64,000 nt of DNA from Hemibagrus wyckioides. Lineage: Eukaryota; Chordata; Actinopteri; Siluriformes; Bagridae. The DNA lies in contig NC_080734.1 in the NCBI RefSeq assembly GCF_019097595.1, forward strand, positions 8,801,892-8,865,891, in the 5' to 3' direction. Below the pieces are notes generated by a model, which was given only the letters and a program-made list of their open reading frames with translations, was not told the DNA's origin and searched no databases. A program made the position numbers and the translations under genes. Shown one piece after another: positions 43,971 to 56,490 of this stretch. Each line of letters starts with the position of its first letter. Within the stretch, counting starts at the first letter, position 1.

Positions 43971-46900
43971 GTGCTAGTTTTATAGGCACTACAATTCCAC
44001 TTTATGTTCACAGCTTGCTAGCTAGTCTTACAATATAGGCTGCTGTTGGAGTTCAATAGAGAAGCAAAGGAAATTGCTAGTTAATAGCTGCATAAAAGCT
44101 TCACAAAGTCCTGTATGAGCAGGAAGAACCACCCTGACTAATCCTCACTATGTCTTTTGAGATTTTCCTAGAACACCCACTGGTTTATGAATAAGGTTGA
44201 TGGAAACAACATTATGGTAATACACATAGTACAGAAGTGACTTGAACTATTGTTCCTATGTCAAGTGATATTCCTTCCTGGATCCACTTTGTTGAAGGTC
44301 CCATAATGACTGTGACTATAATAAAGACTAAATAGAAAATAAGAACCTAGGTCCTATATCCAGACTTAAGCCATGGCTAATCTTTATCTCTGACTGACAA
44401 ATCACTATGTAGGTCTTCAGACACAGCGTCATCTCTGTATAATATACTCCAGACACTATTCATCAGGGAGTTATTATTATTATTGTACCCATGCTACTCC
44501 TAGATGGAGTTTGATGATTTAGTCTTTATGGGGATTTTTACCTGCTGCACAAAGTGATCCCTTCGTCTGATCCACTTAAGCTTCTCTCAGTGGGGCTTTT
44601 TAATTAAATTCCCTGAGATATCAGGGGTGTGTATGCACTGTGAGGAAATTGCCGGTCTGTTGCTGGTTTTCACATAAATATTTTGCCTGTATCGTCCTCT
44701 CTATCGCCGCCTTAACTGGGTCAAGGACCTCATCAATGAAACGCAAGGTGTTCACCTGCTGTGATGGCACTAAACCACAGATGAAAGATTAGCTGCTTTC
44801 GGAGTCTTATCTGATGTACTTCAGAATGTTCATGCCGAATAACAAGACTTTATTCATGAATCTCCCTGGACTTTGCAATGCAGTGAGGGAAAAAAAAGGA
44901 CTGGAAAATAAACCTCTGTTTCAACCTATATACATATATATTTGAAACCATTTTCTAAATTTGTTGCCCATGAACATGTCAAAGTGGATATAACAGGAGA
45001 AAGCAAAGCACACGATTAGAATCAGAGCTTATCACATATCCAGTCCTGTGTGGTGTGGTGATGGGTAGAGGCTTAGCATGCTCATATATACACAAATGTG
45101 ACAGAGCATTTTATTTAACACATACAGGAATGCATGGAAATGATTGCCCCTGCATCGAGCTTTTCATCAGTGTGCTCAGTCACAGGTTTGTGCCGTCTGT
45201 GTACTTTATAGGCCCTGCGGTGCTGGAGGACACACTTCGTCAGAGAATACTGGGAAAAGTCCCAGGTCAGTGGTTTTTAAGTCAGAACACTGTATCTAAT
45301 ATAAGCTATTTGTGCATAAGAGAAATTCTGGGTTTCTATGCTGCCCCAGGCTTGGTATAAGGGAGAAATCAGTGCTGTGGCCATCAACATCCAAGCAGTC
45401 TGTACTTAAATGTCAGTCATCTTGCCTGTTGATTCGGAAAGCAGAAAGCTGCCCATCTTTTACTCAGCTGTTCTGTGATTTGGAAGGATTGTTGAGAGCT
45501 CAGGTGTGGCGGTACTTGTAATGGCGGCTTGTGCTGTTTCTCCACCACTAATGTTTCATATTCAGTTATAGTTACTCTTCAGGCTGATTTCTCTTGACTG
45601 CTTGACACAGCTGTATGGATATCATATTTGTCAATACAGCCAACACTGGAACCTTATCATTCACTTCCTGGTGAGCGTTTGTTTCTCACTATGATCAAGC
45701 TAGTAACTGTTTTTTCTGGTGCAGGTTTTTCTTTATTTTATTGTATACATGTTAACTGTTTGTAAGCTCTAAGCTAACATGAGTATAACTTACCTTTAGT
45801 GTACTTATCTAAAATGCTACAAATAGAAAAAATAATGTACAGTTCATAGTTTTTATGCATGTTTGTCCCTGTTTATGCAAAGCTATGTATGTACAATTAT
45901 ACATTCGACACACATTGCATACACACACACACATACACACACACACACACTGGCTCCGTTAATAATTATCTGAGCTCAGATAATTTGCTCTGGCCAAGAG
46001 CGTCTTTGCGCACTTTACTTTTTATTAGATGTGCTAAAAGAACTAATTACAGCTATTCAGGTGATGACAGAAAGGATTTAAAGGCCAAAGTGCAATTAGT
46101 ATATCTGCCTTGCGTAGTCCCTGCTGGTTTAAATAATAAAACAAAAACCATGATAACCATTCAGAAATGTCCCTGATGATTTTTTCTGCTAGTAACACCA
46201 CCTCTGACAGTACTTCCTGCTTTAATTCAAATTACTGGTTTATATTAATATTCTCATTCTAATGCACTTTATGGTGACAATATAGGTAGTAAATATATGG
46301 TACGATGATCCTCTTCTGTTTCTTGGAAGCATGACAAGCTGAATATTTATATTATTAAAAAGAGAGAATAAAAAGTAGCTTGGAAGAGATGTACTGTTTA
46401 TACAGCAGCTGCCATATCATAACTCCACATCTTAAAGTGTAACAACATCAAGTCGGGTCGCATCACACCACGCCGTTGTTTATCGTTTTTATATAACAGC
46501 ATGCCTATTATGTTCTATTTCTTCCTTTATGCATGTTGTTTTATTCATTTCTGTAGTGATCGTGCACTTCAGGCTGGCTTTAATGAAGTTCATAGCTCTG
46601 TAGATGAAACTGACTCATATTCCACACAAGATACAACAATTCAGTTACCACTTCAGTTAACACTATATTCAATCAAATCAAACACAGCGCAAAAAAGACA
46701 TCGCAGCAAGTGATAATATCTTGAACCGTTGTTAATAAGCTTTACAACAATTCCTTGTTGTATTGGCAGATCGTTTACTTTATTCAAGAAATTAGTGCTT
46801 AATTTTAGAACAAGAAATTTGAAAGATTATACATAGCAAAAAATGTATAGCAAAATCTTATTTTCTAAAATCTTTATTTTCTTATTTTTTGTCTAGATTT

Positions 46901-47375
46901 GACATGTTTTAATTTGATATTATTTCTTTTTGCAGTGCAGAATCAGCAGCCTCCAGTTAAAAAACAATAAAACTGGACACTGGTAGGTAAATGTATAATG
47001 ACAAAACAATTAAACCAAATCACATTAGAAAGTAAATGCATGATATACAGTATGTGTCAATTAATACAATAAAATCTCTATAGTGTACAGTTTTGAGAAG
47101 TATTATGCCTATTATGTCCACTCCTTAATGTTGTTTACAGCCACTGATCTGAGTTCAGTTCATTTTTTTTTAACAATTATATAGTATTGATAACTGTGAA
47201 AATGTGTTGTTGTTTGTTTTTTGGAAAATACATACATGCTTGTTCAGGCTTCAACAAAGTAACAGGGACCAGCAGTTCCAAAATAAGTTGGTATTTTATT
47301 TGCAATAAAGATGCCAAGACCTGATTGAGTGATAGACATTAGTCATTGTGATTCAAGTAGTGGGCAGAGGGGAAG
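43971..47375. other. Unassigned DNA
   Basis: Bases 44040-45900 and 46200-47230 contain no recognised gene. A CA run lies at 45920-45951. Small frames (45055-45360, 45859-46176, 46501-46713) lack domains. Confidence 0.5.
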
Positions 47376-47546
47376 TCTAAAAAACAAGCACACATGGTAA
47401 CAAAGGAAAAGCAAACAAAAGAACGATCAAAATGAAAACCAACTTGATACCTTCCAGGGAAAAGAAGTCCTTGAAACCATGAGCATGCCTAGCCTTCATA
47501 ACTGTCCCTTTAATGCCAATTATTATGTCTTCAGGGGTGGGATGAC

Positions 47547-47577
<31 letters not shown>

Positions 47578-47796
47578 GGTGGTAAACAATAGACAGATGG
47601 TCAGGCCTTCACAAACCCTTGTGAACTGTTCAGGTTTCTGTAGAATACTTTGTAGTTTAAACTTATTGTGGCAGGGATGATTTAAATGATGGCTGGGATG
47701 GTCTGCCATGATAAGTCCACAGTAAGCTAGTTGGACATAGTGAATCAGCTGTGGACGTGTCCCAGCAGCTAGAGGCATGGAATTCAATTTATTCAA
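47376..47796. other. Open but unconvincing frame with (GA)n tract
   Basis: A 139-codon minus-strand frame ends at 47377. It crosses a GA repeat at 47547-47577 (SLSLSLS) and ends in a hydrophobic stretch (VFILIVLLFAFPLLPCVL). The C-terminal hydrophobicity could mimic a membrane span, but the repeat and the lack of any recognised domain argue against a gene. Confidence 0.3.
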
Positions 47797-48600
47797 TTCA
47801 AATTTATTTATATAGCGCTTTTGCCAATGGACATTGATGCAAAGCAGATTTACAGTAATATAAACAGTTTAAAAATTAAACATTTATACTTATCGCTAAT
47901 GAGCAAGCCAGAGGCAGTGGTAGCACGGGATGACACTGGATAGCACAATTATAAATAATTTCCTTTCCATAACTGTGCACTATAACACTATATAGTCAAA
48001 TACATGTATTTGACTACTTGTATGACCAGGAGCTTTTGAGCAACTGATGAGTATGAGCATCAGCATGATTTCTGAACTCATTCTAGCTTTAACATAAAGC
48101 CATTTGTCAAATGTTCAGTGATTGAAATTTGAGTGCAAATCTGATTGTGGCAATTGCAGTCTCTAAGTGGTCCAATCCACAGCAATCCCATGTATCTCCA
48201 GGCTGTCTATATGGGGTCATATGGCGTCGGCAGCAGCAAGGAGCCTCCAAGTGATGAGAATCCAATCAGAAATAGGGCATCAGAAGGGATTAGGCCGATC
48301 CGGAGAGCAGAAGCAGTCAGGAACACTGGTTTCTCAGAAATTAGTGGGTGTCTGAAAATGTGGAATACAGAAGTGATAGATTTGATGGAGCAGCTCTAGT
48401 TCAGAATTAAATTCAAAGTTTGTTAATAGCATAGCATCACCCTGCAGATCGTACCCGAGACATCTGCCTACAGTATGTATTCATGTTGATGTAGTTGTTG
48501 ATGTTGAAGTCACAGTGGTGCTGTGGGTCTTCTTGGTCTCATTCAGGTAGATAGAGACGTGTTGTTAGGTGTTTAGGAACCTGACTTTCTCCTGAAGAAG
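47785..48600 (+). repeat. Long interspersed fish repeat ('tttatatagcgcttttgcc')
   Basis: It begins tttatttatatagcgctttt, gccaatggacattgatgcaa and agcagatttacag, then cgctaatgagcaagcc, ggatgacactggatag, gcaattgcagtctctaagtg and atgtatctccaggctgtct in the order known for a common teleost repeat. The later part is increasingly diverged. The open frames 48145-48399 are within it and are not genes. Confidence 0.55.
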
Positions 48601-48654
48601 GTGATTCAATCAATTACAGGACAGCAGTGGCAGCAGTTAAAGATCTTGAATACT

Positions 48655-48775
48655 GATTGAAAGGTGGAGTGTCCAAGTCTCAGTATCGACAAGCTGCCAC
48701 TGTTGAACTGTTGGGTGAAGCCCTTAACCTTTAGTGGCTCTATGTGCACGACATCATGGCTGTGTCTAAGCTCAA
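48655..48775 (+). repeat. tRNA-SINE body fragment
   Basis: gacaagctgccactgttgaa, gaagcccttaacc and gacatcatggctg match the body of the SINE family at 20561-20731. The head with the pol III boxes is only weakly present (ctgattgaaaggtggagtgt). Confidence 0.5.
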
Positions 48776-49831
48776 CTTATTAAAAAGCTATGATCGAAAA
48801 GCAATTTCTGCATGCTGTATATATAGACATGTCTGTATGGAATACAGCTGAATAGAATATGACACAAAGAGACCATTATTGCATTATAGATCTCAATATC
48901 TGTATGTGACAATCCTCAGAAGCATATTTAGGATCTGCTGTAGCAAGAAATATTCCAAAAAAGCATCTGAAAAATGAATTTTGAAAAAAATTGAAATATT
49001 GTCAATGAAAGCACCAAGAAATCATTCATATACATGAAATGTTATAAATGTTTTAATTGTACATTTGATTGTTAAATAGTCAGCTGATGAAGTATTGACA
49101 CCGCGCAGTATGGGAGCAAGTAGGAAGTGAGTGGAAGACATTCTCCACAGCACTCCACATTGCAAAGAAAGAAGAAAGAAATGTTACTGTGTTTAAAGCT
49201 TTTTCGGTAGATTTTTAAGTCCCTGTCTCTGTCTGTGATTTACTTTATCAGCACCACATATAAGAGGATAATTGTGGAAAGTAGGGCTTTTCAATTGCAA
49301 TAAAACCATCAGTTCATATAAATCTATCAAACTGTTAAGCTTGCTATAAATCTAGATTCTGGAAATAAACGTTATGAGTCAAGATGATTCTTGTCATATC
49401 CTCACACTGTCTTTCCTTCTGTCACAGGGAAAATATACATACGAAATGATTATTTACGCTCGAAATGCATCCGGTTTAGCTAAATGCCTCAGCAGCATTC
49501 CATAAACATGGTTTACATAAAACATAGCCCAGTTCTAACACTTGTTTATGTGAGCGATTATGTGAAAATGCTATTCAAATCATTTAAATACACTTTCAAA
49601 TCTCTTAAGACTTCAAGTTCATGTGACATATGAAAAGAAAACTGAAGATTGACCTTAATGCTACATGTTTTACATGATTTATGCAAAATGCCTCACACAC
49701 TGTAGAAGAAAGCTGGAACAGCAGGAAGATGGAAGTTTATGATTGGATTCATTTAGGTATAAACTCAAACCTGCCAACATTCAACTTCACAGCATCTTAA
49801 ATGATCAAACAGTTACAGTTAAAACAATGTG
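48776..49831. other. Unassigned AT-rich DNA
   Basis: No feature was recognised. Confidence 0.5.
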
Positions 49832-50469
49832 CACTATATTGCCAAATGTTTTGGGACGTCTGCCTTTACTTTAATCCGTAGGGTTAATATGGAGTTGACC
49901 CGCTCTTTGCAGCTATAACAGCTTCAACTCTTTGGTAAAGGCTTTCCACAAGGTTTAGGAGTGTGTTTATGGGAATCTTTCACCATGAAAGGCTTGGATA
50001 GAGCCATAAAAACCTATTTCATGAAGCTCTCTACACACTGTTCTAGAGTTAATCTCAAAGCCACACGAAGTTTGGAGGTCTGTAGCTATTGACTCTGCAG
50101 AAATTTGGTGACTTCTGTGCACTATGGTCCTCAGCATGCGCTGACCCCGCTCTGTGATTTTACATGGATTAACACTTTGTGACTGAGTTGCTGTTGTTCC
50201 CAATTGCTTCCACTTTGTTATAATCCCACTAACAGTCGACCGTGGAATATTTAGTAGTGTGGAAATTTCATGAATGGACTTATTGCACAGAGGGCAACCT
50301 ATCACGGTACCACGCTTAAATTCACTGATCTCCTGAGAGCGACCCATTCTTTCACAAGTGTTTGTAGAAGCAGTCTGCATCCCTAGTGCTTAATTTTATA
50401 TACCCGTGGCCATGGAAGTGAGTGGAACATGATTTAGATGGGTGTCCCAAAACTTTTGGCAATATAGAG
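49832..50469 (-). mobile_element. Internally deleted Tc1 element with both termini (638 bp)
   Basis: The left end cactatattgccaaatgttt and the inverse of the right end, ctctatattgccaaaagttt, are terminal inverted repeats. TA follows the right end (50470-50471); the left flank is TG, a decayed TA. Minus-strand content is 5' UTR, N-terminal transposase, then a direct jump (about 49995) to the last coding and 3' region. The deletion removes the catalytic domain. It is related to the element at 31090-32160 by terminal and protein sequence. Confidence 0.85.
49967..50347 (-). pseudogene. Tc1 transposase, DNA-binding half only
   Basis: From an ATG at 50347 (minus strand) the frame reads MGRSQEISEFKRGTVIG, then a first helix-turn-helix (EISTLLNIPRSTVSGIITKW) and a second DNA-binding subdomain ([20 protein letters not shown]). 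It ends in about 15 out-of-register residues created by the deletion joint, with a stop at 49967. The GRPR motif expected between the subdomains is altered to VNPCK. No DDE residues are present. If ever translated it could bind but not cut; no evidence says it is expressed. An in-frame ATG 11 codons upstream (50380) is less likely to be the start. Confidence 0.8.
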
Positions 50470-50471
50470 TA

Positions 50472-51198
50472 TATACGTCCCATGTGTCAAATCACACAAG
50501 ATGCCCAATAATATACTGTAGTTACAAATCACTGCATTATTGAGCCACAAATGGCTTTCACATGAACAATTTTTAAACGCAAAACCTAGAGTTAAAAGTT
50601 GAATCTGAAAAGGTAGATTATGAAAAGTTTGAATGTGAAAAAATAGATTATAAAAATCTACAAAGGCAGCACAAGGTTCCAGGAAAGCCATGGCTTATGG
50701 CAAATAACCAAGGACAGGCAGCATAGATAAATCATCATAAAGGGTTATATTATATTTATGCTTTCTCAGAAACATGAACTGTATTTTTTCCCTTATTAAC
50801 TTTAATAGATGAAGCAGGTAACGGATTGCTAGTGAAGGTTTATAGCTGTTATAATGGAAGTAATAATAAAAAGTAACTTTTAGTTTCATGGATGTTCCAT
50901 AGCGTTAAATGTAACACTGTCTTTTATTAACACATTAAAGAAGATGATCAAGGGAAGAGCAGGCAGGGAGGACTGAAACTTAAATAAGAAGGAGAACAAG
51001 GATGAACCTATCAAAGAAATTGAGAAACAAGATGAGAACCATAAAGAACCATGGACCTGACACTGGACACATATCACACAGTCAGAAAAGTGGAAAACAG
51101 TAACACAGGAACAGTGAAACAGCAGGAAATGTAGTTGAAATGTTCAGAAATGGGCTTGAGGTGAACTGGAGAGACCTCAAGCTATTTTTATCTATAAA

Positions 51199-51229
<31 letters not shown>

Positions 51230-52139
51230 GTGGTAGAAGAAACATCAACTCAAGCTGCCAAATCCCATCTCGCCATGTGAGTCTTTCATTATCATATCCT
51301 TACCCTGAGACTTAGTGTTGATAGGATAATTTTTCTGTCACCATTTATGCTGCCAAATGCTGCCTTTTAATTTAACAGTAAATACAAGGCCTCTGAGATA
51401 GCTGTACTGAACGCAAGCCAATAGCAGTCCAATGTCAGGATAAAACACTGAAGAAACCAACTTAAAGCAAATAAGTAGCATTTTGCCAAGAGCAAATTTT
51501 ATATTAAAAGTGATCCTGTTGCGATTAAATGTAAAACAGGCACACACACACACACACACAAAAAAAACCATCTGCTCTTTTAATAACATCTGCTGTTTGC
51601 CTTTAGGGTTTACTCCAAAGGGCATGATAATTGCAGATGTAACAAGATGAAGTGTAGCTGTCTTTGTTCTAAAGGTGTGAAAAAGAAATACTGGACAAAC
51701 TGCTGTACATGTGCAAGGGTGTAAATTGCTGTTATGGCCTCATCTTTGATTTCAAAAAGCATCTCCTCCCTCCTTCTCTCTCTTTCTCTGTCTCCCCCTC
51801 TCATTCTTTCTCTCTCTATCTCATTCCCTCTCCCCCTCCAGAGATGTGCGATCTTTCATTTCCTGAACAGTAGACGGAAATGGAGGCTTGACAGAAATAG
51901 AGAAATGAGATGACTGAGATCAACTGCCACCTGTATCAAATCATGAATGACACATGTGGAAAAATAATAATAATTCTCTATCGAATGTTGTATGTAGTAA
52001 CAGCTACAATTCTCACGTCACAAGAAATGTTACATTTAATTATAATTGTATTATTATAATCATTTTCCTATTCAGATAGGATTCATTTTATGTTAGGATC
52101 ACCTGCCCGATAATACTCTTCCGTCTGGACAACTACAAT
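50472..52139. other. Unassigned DNA with simple repeats
   Basis: CT run at 51206-51229, CA run at 51540-51560, and a pyrimidine-rich CT/TC zone at 51765-51840. No gene was recognised. Confidence 0.5.
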
Positions 52140-52360
52140 GAGCATAGAAAAGAATCACACCCCTTCAAAGTAATCACATTTTATTGCCTTGCAGCCTGAA
52201 ATTTTTTATTTTTTTCTGACCCGTTGCTGTTTTTTGCTGATCTTTCACTTGGGTGTTATACGTTGCACTGAGTAAATACAGCTGGATAAAACAAAAAAAG
52301 GTTTCAAAGCAACAAAGTGTGATTATTTTAAAGGGGGCTATACTTATTGTATGAATTAAC
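52140..52360. mobile_element. Tc1-type miniature element
   Basis: The left part agaatcacaccccttcaaag, cattttattgccttgcagcc and tgaaatttt resembles the 5' end of a fish Tc1 family. The right part tgattattttaaagggggct and atacttattgtatg resembles its 3' end. Nothing coding lies between, so this is a roughly 220-bp deletion derivative. Termini are too diverged to fix exactly. Confidence 0.45.
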
Positions 52361-52405
52361 ATTCAACGATCTTTTTCTAGAAATATAATTGTGTTAAGAA
52401 TCTAT

Positions 52406-52561
52406 CCATCCATCTATCCATCCATCCATTGTCTATACCCGCTTATTCCTAATTAGGGTCACGGGGGTCTGCTGGAGCCTATCCCAGCGCACATAGGGCG
52501 AAAGGCAGGGGTACACCCTGGACAGGTCACCAGTCCATCACAGGGCCACATATAGACAGAC
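52406..52561 (-). mobile_element. LINE/SINE 3' end with 13-bp target duplication
   Basis: The 156-bp insert is flanked by identical gttaagaatctat copies (52393-52405 and 52562-52574). On the minus strand it ends in an ATGG-rich tail (52406-52430). Plus-strand body motifs are ctatacccgcttattcc, agcctatcccagcgcacat and ccctggacaggtcaccagtc, a very common teleost repeat. The 13-bp duplication and tail indicate target-primed reverse transcription of a 5'-truncated copy. Confidence 0.85.
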
Positions 52562-52574
52562 GTTAAGAATCTAT

Positions 52575-54584
52575 TTAGAATTAATTCTAATCATGTTAGT
52601 AGGATACATCAGATATTCTTCTGAGTAGTTCAGATATTTTTCACCTTTTTCATACCGCTGAAGACGTAGTACGTAGCAAAAGCAATATAACTATCCCAAC
52701 TACATCTTTAAGCTAGTCTTTTATCCAATATTTTGTGATTTCCTGTAAAAAAAAACAGTTCTCCTAAGCCACAGGTGATGTCAAATAAATGTTTGAGGTT
52801 GTTGAATACAAAATGCAACCTGCGCAAAAAAAAAAAAAAACCCCATACTGGTTTCTTTATCTGGTTAAAGCCAACATTTTCAGACCACCGCAGAGTTTGT
52901 CATAAAAAAGTACAGAATTTGGACTGAGACACAGATATTGTCATTCTGGATGAAAGTAAATTCACAGAGTAACAGAGTAAAAGAAGGACTCAACATGACC
53001 ATAAAAACATAATCATATCCAAACTAGGCTTAAGAAATGTTTTTCTCCTCAACCAACATTTCTCCTTTTATAACTGGTCTGTTATTTTTTTCATTTTGCT
53101 GGTATTTAAGAGTGTATTGAAAATTCTGCTTTATCATTTAGAAGCTTTATTCGTTTGTATTGAGAAACCGGTTCTTCAAAGTTAAACTGAAAAATATTTT
53201 GTTGATATTTGTAAAATATTACCGATAACTGATGTTTTTAATCGACAAACGATTTTTTATTTGCATTATTATTATTATTATTATTATTTTTTTTTTTTTT
53301 TACAGAAAAATGGAATGGTGCCGAATGAAAAGCTGATAAAACTGTTTGGCATTAGAAATAATGACAGGCATTTTCTCAGCTGGACAAAATTATGTTTCAT
53401 TTTTTTTTTTTGTATAGTGATTTTAAAATGAATAAAGCAACAGGCACACAAAAGGAAAATAGTGCTTATTTACTCAGAGTTCAGTAAATGTTTTAACCTG
53501 GTGAATCCAGAGGTTTTTCTGGGAACCAGTGGTGTGAGGCAGAAATACTCCTTGGATGGGATGCCAGTAAGGGACATGCATGCACACACAAACACACATG
53601 CACATATTCATACAATCATTCATACCTAGGGAAACTTTGCATGGATATTCCACTGGTGTGTTTCTTGGAGATGGAAAAACTCAGATGCTAAAATAGCACA
53701 TGAATAGTATTATAACCCTAGTGAGTCGCTATCAGTACAAGTGCCAAAAAAGTTCTTCACTACTGATTGCTGTATGCTGCACTAAAAGCTACAATTCAGA
53801 CACGCCATCTGCCATTTTAGCTCCGATGCAAAACATACACACAAACCCAGACACACATGTTTGCCCTTTGCGACTCCAAAGTAATTCACAGCCAAGATGA
53901 GAAGGAGAATGGTACACAGTGTTTGCTATTCTGTAACTACCGAGGGAACAGGGAAAATTGTTGTGTGAATCTGAAGCAGGAGACTAGATTGACAGGTGGA
54001 TGTGGCGAGTCTTAAGTCATCGCACACGGGTAATGATAGACAAGCCAAGAATGTTCTGCGTCTCTTTTCTCTCTCTACACTGCAGCAATCACTATCCAAC
54101 TGAGAAAAGAGACTTCTCTGATAAATTACAGTTGTGAATGTGTGAAGCTGCAGTCGTACCAAGAAGTGTGGAATAGCATTGAGATACGAGTAAAAAAATA
54201 AAAAATAAAGAAATGCTCTGGAGAACAGAAACATGCAACCTATTTCTGTCCCTCATATCATAAACTGTCTCTTTCTCTGTCACGCTCTCTACAGAATACA
54301 ACACCAAGGTAGCACTGCCAAATTCCATCTCATCCTATTAAGATGTACACTTAATTTCACTTCAAGATAAAGGTGTAAAGATGATATTCCTCACTGATGG
54401 AATGCCTTATGATACTAAGAAAGAATGGGAGTGTAGAGAAAGAGCATACTGCTTTCTATTCCCATAGAAATCTGGGTTACTTTTTTATATCCTTTCAAAA
54501 ACCGACCCTCTTTCAGCTCTTATCACATCTAAACCAAGCAACAAGGAACACACAATACCTGATGGCAGTGTGTTGTGAGCTAGG
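52575..54584. other. Mostly unassigned DNA
   Basis: ATT/T-rich run at 53265-53300. A minus-strand family R-like fragment lies at 53515-53690 (gatgggatgccagtaaggga, cattcatacctagggaaact). Small frames at 53700-54330 have no domains. Confidence 0.45.
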
Positions 54585-54850
54585 AGCCAAGTCAATCACC
54601 AGGCCTTAACCCTACTGAGCATGCATTTCACCTCCTGAAGAGGAGACTGAAGATGGACACCCCGCAAAACAAATCAGTACAAAACAAAACTGTAAGAAAC
54701 TGCAGTGTAATCCTGGAAAAGCATCACAAATGAAGAATACGCCGACTTGGTAAAGTTACTGTAAGCAAGGAATATGCAGCTAAGTGTCATGTACTTGAAG
54801 ACGGTCTGATCCAATACTTTTGCTCATGAATTGGGTGGTCTTTCAGCAAA
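54585..54850 (+). pseudogene. Tc1-like transposase C-terminal fragment
   Basis: The plus-strand frame from about 54600 reads PGLNPTEHAFHLLKRRLK, the block around the third catalytic residue (the E of NPTEH). It continues through TPQNKS and VTVSKEYAAK near the usual C-terminus, interrupted by a TGA at about 54731. The 3' UTR-like atacttttgctca follows at 54817. Upstream domains are absent. The NPTEHAFHLLKRRL pattern differs from the other Tc1 copies here, indicating a separate family. Confidence 0.65.
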
Positions 54851-55427
54851 GGAGTGATGAACTCCTGTGATGTAGGTGATGAAGAAAGCTGTAATGTTGT
54901 CACATTATAATACAGTAAAATTCATCTCTTTGCCTGTCCCAGCTTGTTAGAAAGACAGAGAGCAGGGTCATGATATAGATATGGCGTCTCTGAAGGAGAT
55001 ATATGAAGTAGATAATGCTCATCAGTTTTACTGTACATTCTGAAAGACAGAGTATAACTGTCAACTATATTGACTTTGTTATTCGTTATATATGTCATAC
55101 CTGTGTATTATTTCTTCTATAACGAATTCCCTCACTCTGCAACATAAGTTAAATCCAGAACCTTGTACTGATTACTGCTCTGAAACAATGCAGAGCTACT
55201 GGCGACCCATCTATCAGTCCCCATGTTCACTGTGGCAGTGTGACAAGAGAGGCTTAGTCACTCTTTACAGCAACAAAATGACTCAAGGCAACAACGACAG
55301 GAGACGAGCAAGAACAAAGAGAATCCTTTCCCCGATACCTCAGAGGTGTACTGTCTAGCAGTTGAAATTCCTCCTCAATTCTCCCTCCTTCTTTTCCAGT
55401 CTCTTTCATGTGGGTGTGGGACTACAC
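54851..55427. other. Unassigned DNA
   Basis: No feature was recognised. The 88-codon frame 55092-55358 has no identifiable domain. Confidence 0.5.
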
Positions 55428-56490
55428 TGCTCAAATTAAGGGAACATTTAATCCTCACAGTATAACACCAAGACAACCCCCTAAAAGTGAATGGTTTCCG
55501 GGTGGTGGCCACTCCTTATCCTTCCTGACTGATTTGTTCCTAGTTTTGTGTTTTGTTAGGGTCCTTGTCACTACTTGTACTGTAGCATGAAGCAGTACTT
55601 GCAATCCAATCAGATTGCACAGGTACTCCAGGATAGGACACCCATGTGTGTCTCCCAAAACAGTTGGATAACATGGAGAAGATACCAGGAGATGAACTGT
55701 TACACAAAAAGAGCTGGACAGGGCTGTAGAAGGGTAACAACCTAGTAGCAGAACTGGTATCTAACCTTTAACAGTCTACTGGTGCGCATGGTTCTGACCA
55801 AAATCTTTAAAGATGGCATGAGGGCCTGACATCCTCTATCCTGCCTGTACATCATCCAGCATGCCCGGTTTGGCAGTGGGTCAGTGGTGGTCTGGGGAGG
55901 AATATCCTTGGAGGGTTGCACAGACCATCATGTGTTAGCCAATGATACCTTACTGCTGTTATGCACTGGGATGAAATCTTCTGGATGACAAAGGTTTGAC
56001 GCCATTGACTGGCTCTCACATTCCCCAGACCTGTTTCCTGTTTCAGAACCTCTGGGACATTATGTATTGGAGTATCCAAAGCCACCCAGTAGCAACACGA
56101 AGTAGCACCAGGAGCTCACTGATCCAGGTTTGGGAGAAGATCCTCCAGGACACCATTCGCCATCTCATCAGGAGCATGCTGAGACATTGTCACAAGTGCA
56201 TTCAGGCATGTGGGAGCCATACACACTACTGACTTTATGAGGTGCCCTACTGACATTATGAGGTGCTATTATGAGGTGACATATGACATTACGAGGTGAT
56301 AAAATTCATGGAAGTTGCATCAGCCTGTAATTTAAATTTTTTACTCTTCAGTGTGATTTTGAATCCCAAATTTTTTTTTTTGGTTTCCACTGACCATTGT
56401 CACATCATATTTTTCCCAATTAATTACACAATGTATGTAAATAAAAAGGTTCAACATTTTAAACAGTATTTATGACCGAATGAACAGTAT
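55428..56490 (+). pseudogene. Decayed Tc1-like element with transposase remains
   Basis: The left end ctgctcaaattaagggaac (55428) is the characteristic terminus of a widespread fish Tc1 family. Transposase landmarks follow in order but in shifting frames: atccagcatgcccggtttgg (55855), gtgggtcagtggtggtctgg (the GGSVVVWGG block, 55875), ccattgactggctctcacat (IDWLSHSP, 56003), gaacctctgggacattatg (56047) and ttcgccatctcatcaggagc (C-terminal helix, 56156), then acacacactactga (56220). A deletion near 55978 removes the segment with the second catalytic aspartate. Indels break every long frame. The right terminus is not clear. Confidence 0.75.

Noticed and set aside
47377..47796. 139-codon minus-strand frame with hydrophobic C-terminus, considered as a small membrane protein
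   Set aside because: It crosses a GA microsatellite, begins at the edge of a dispersed repeat and matches no family I recognise.
55092..55358. 88-codon plus-strand frame upstream of a Tc1 element
   Set aside because: No domain, splice context or repeat identity could be recognised; probably random.
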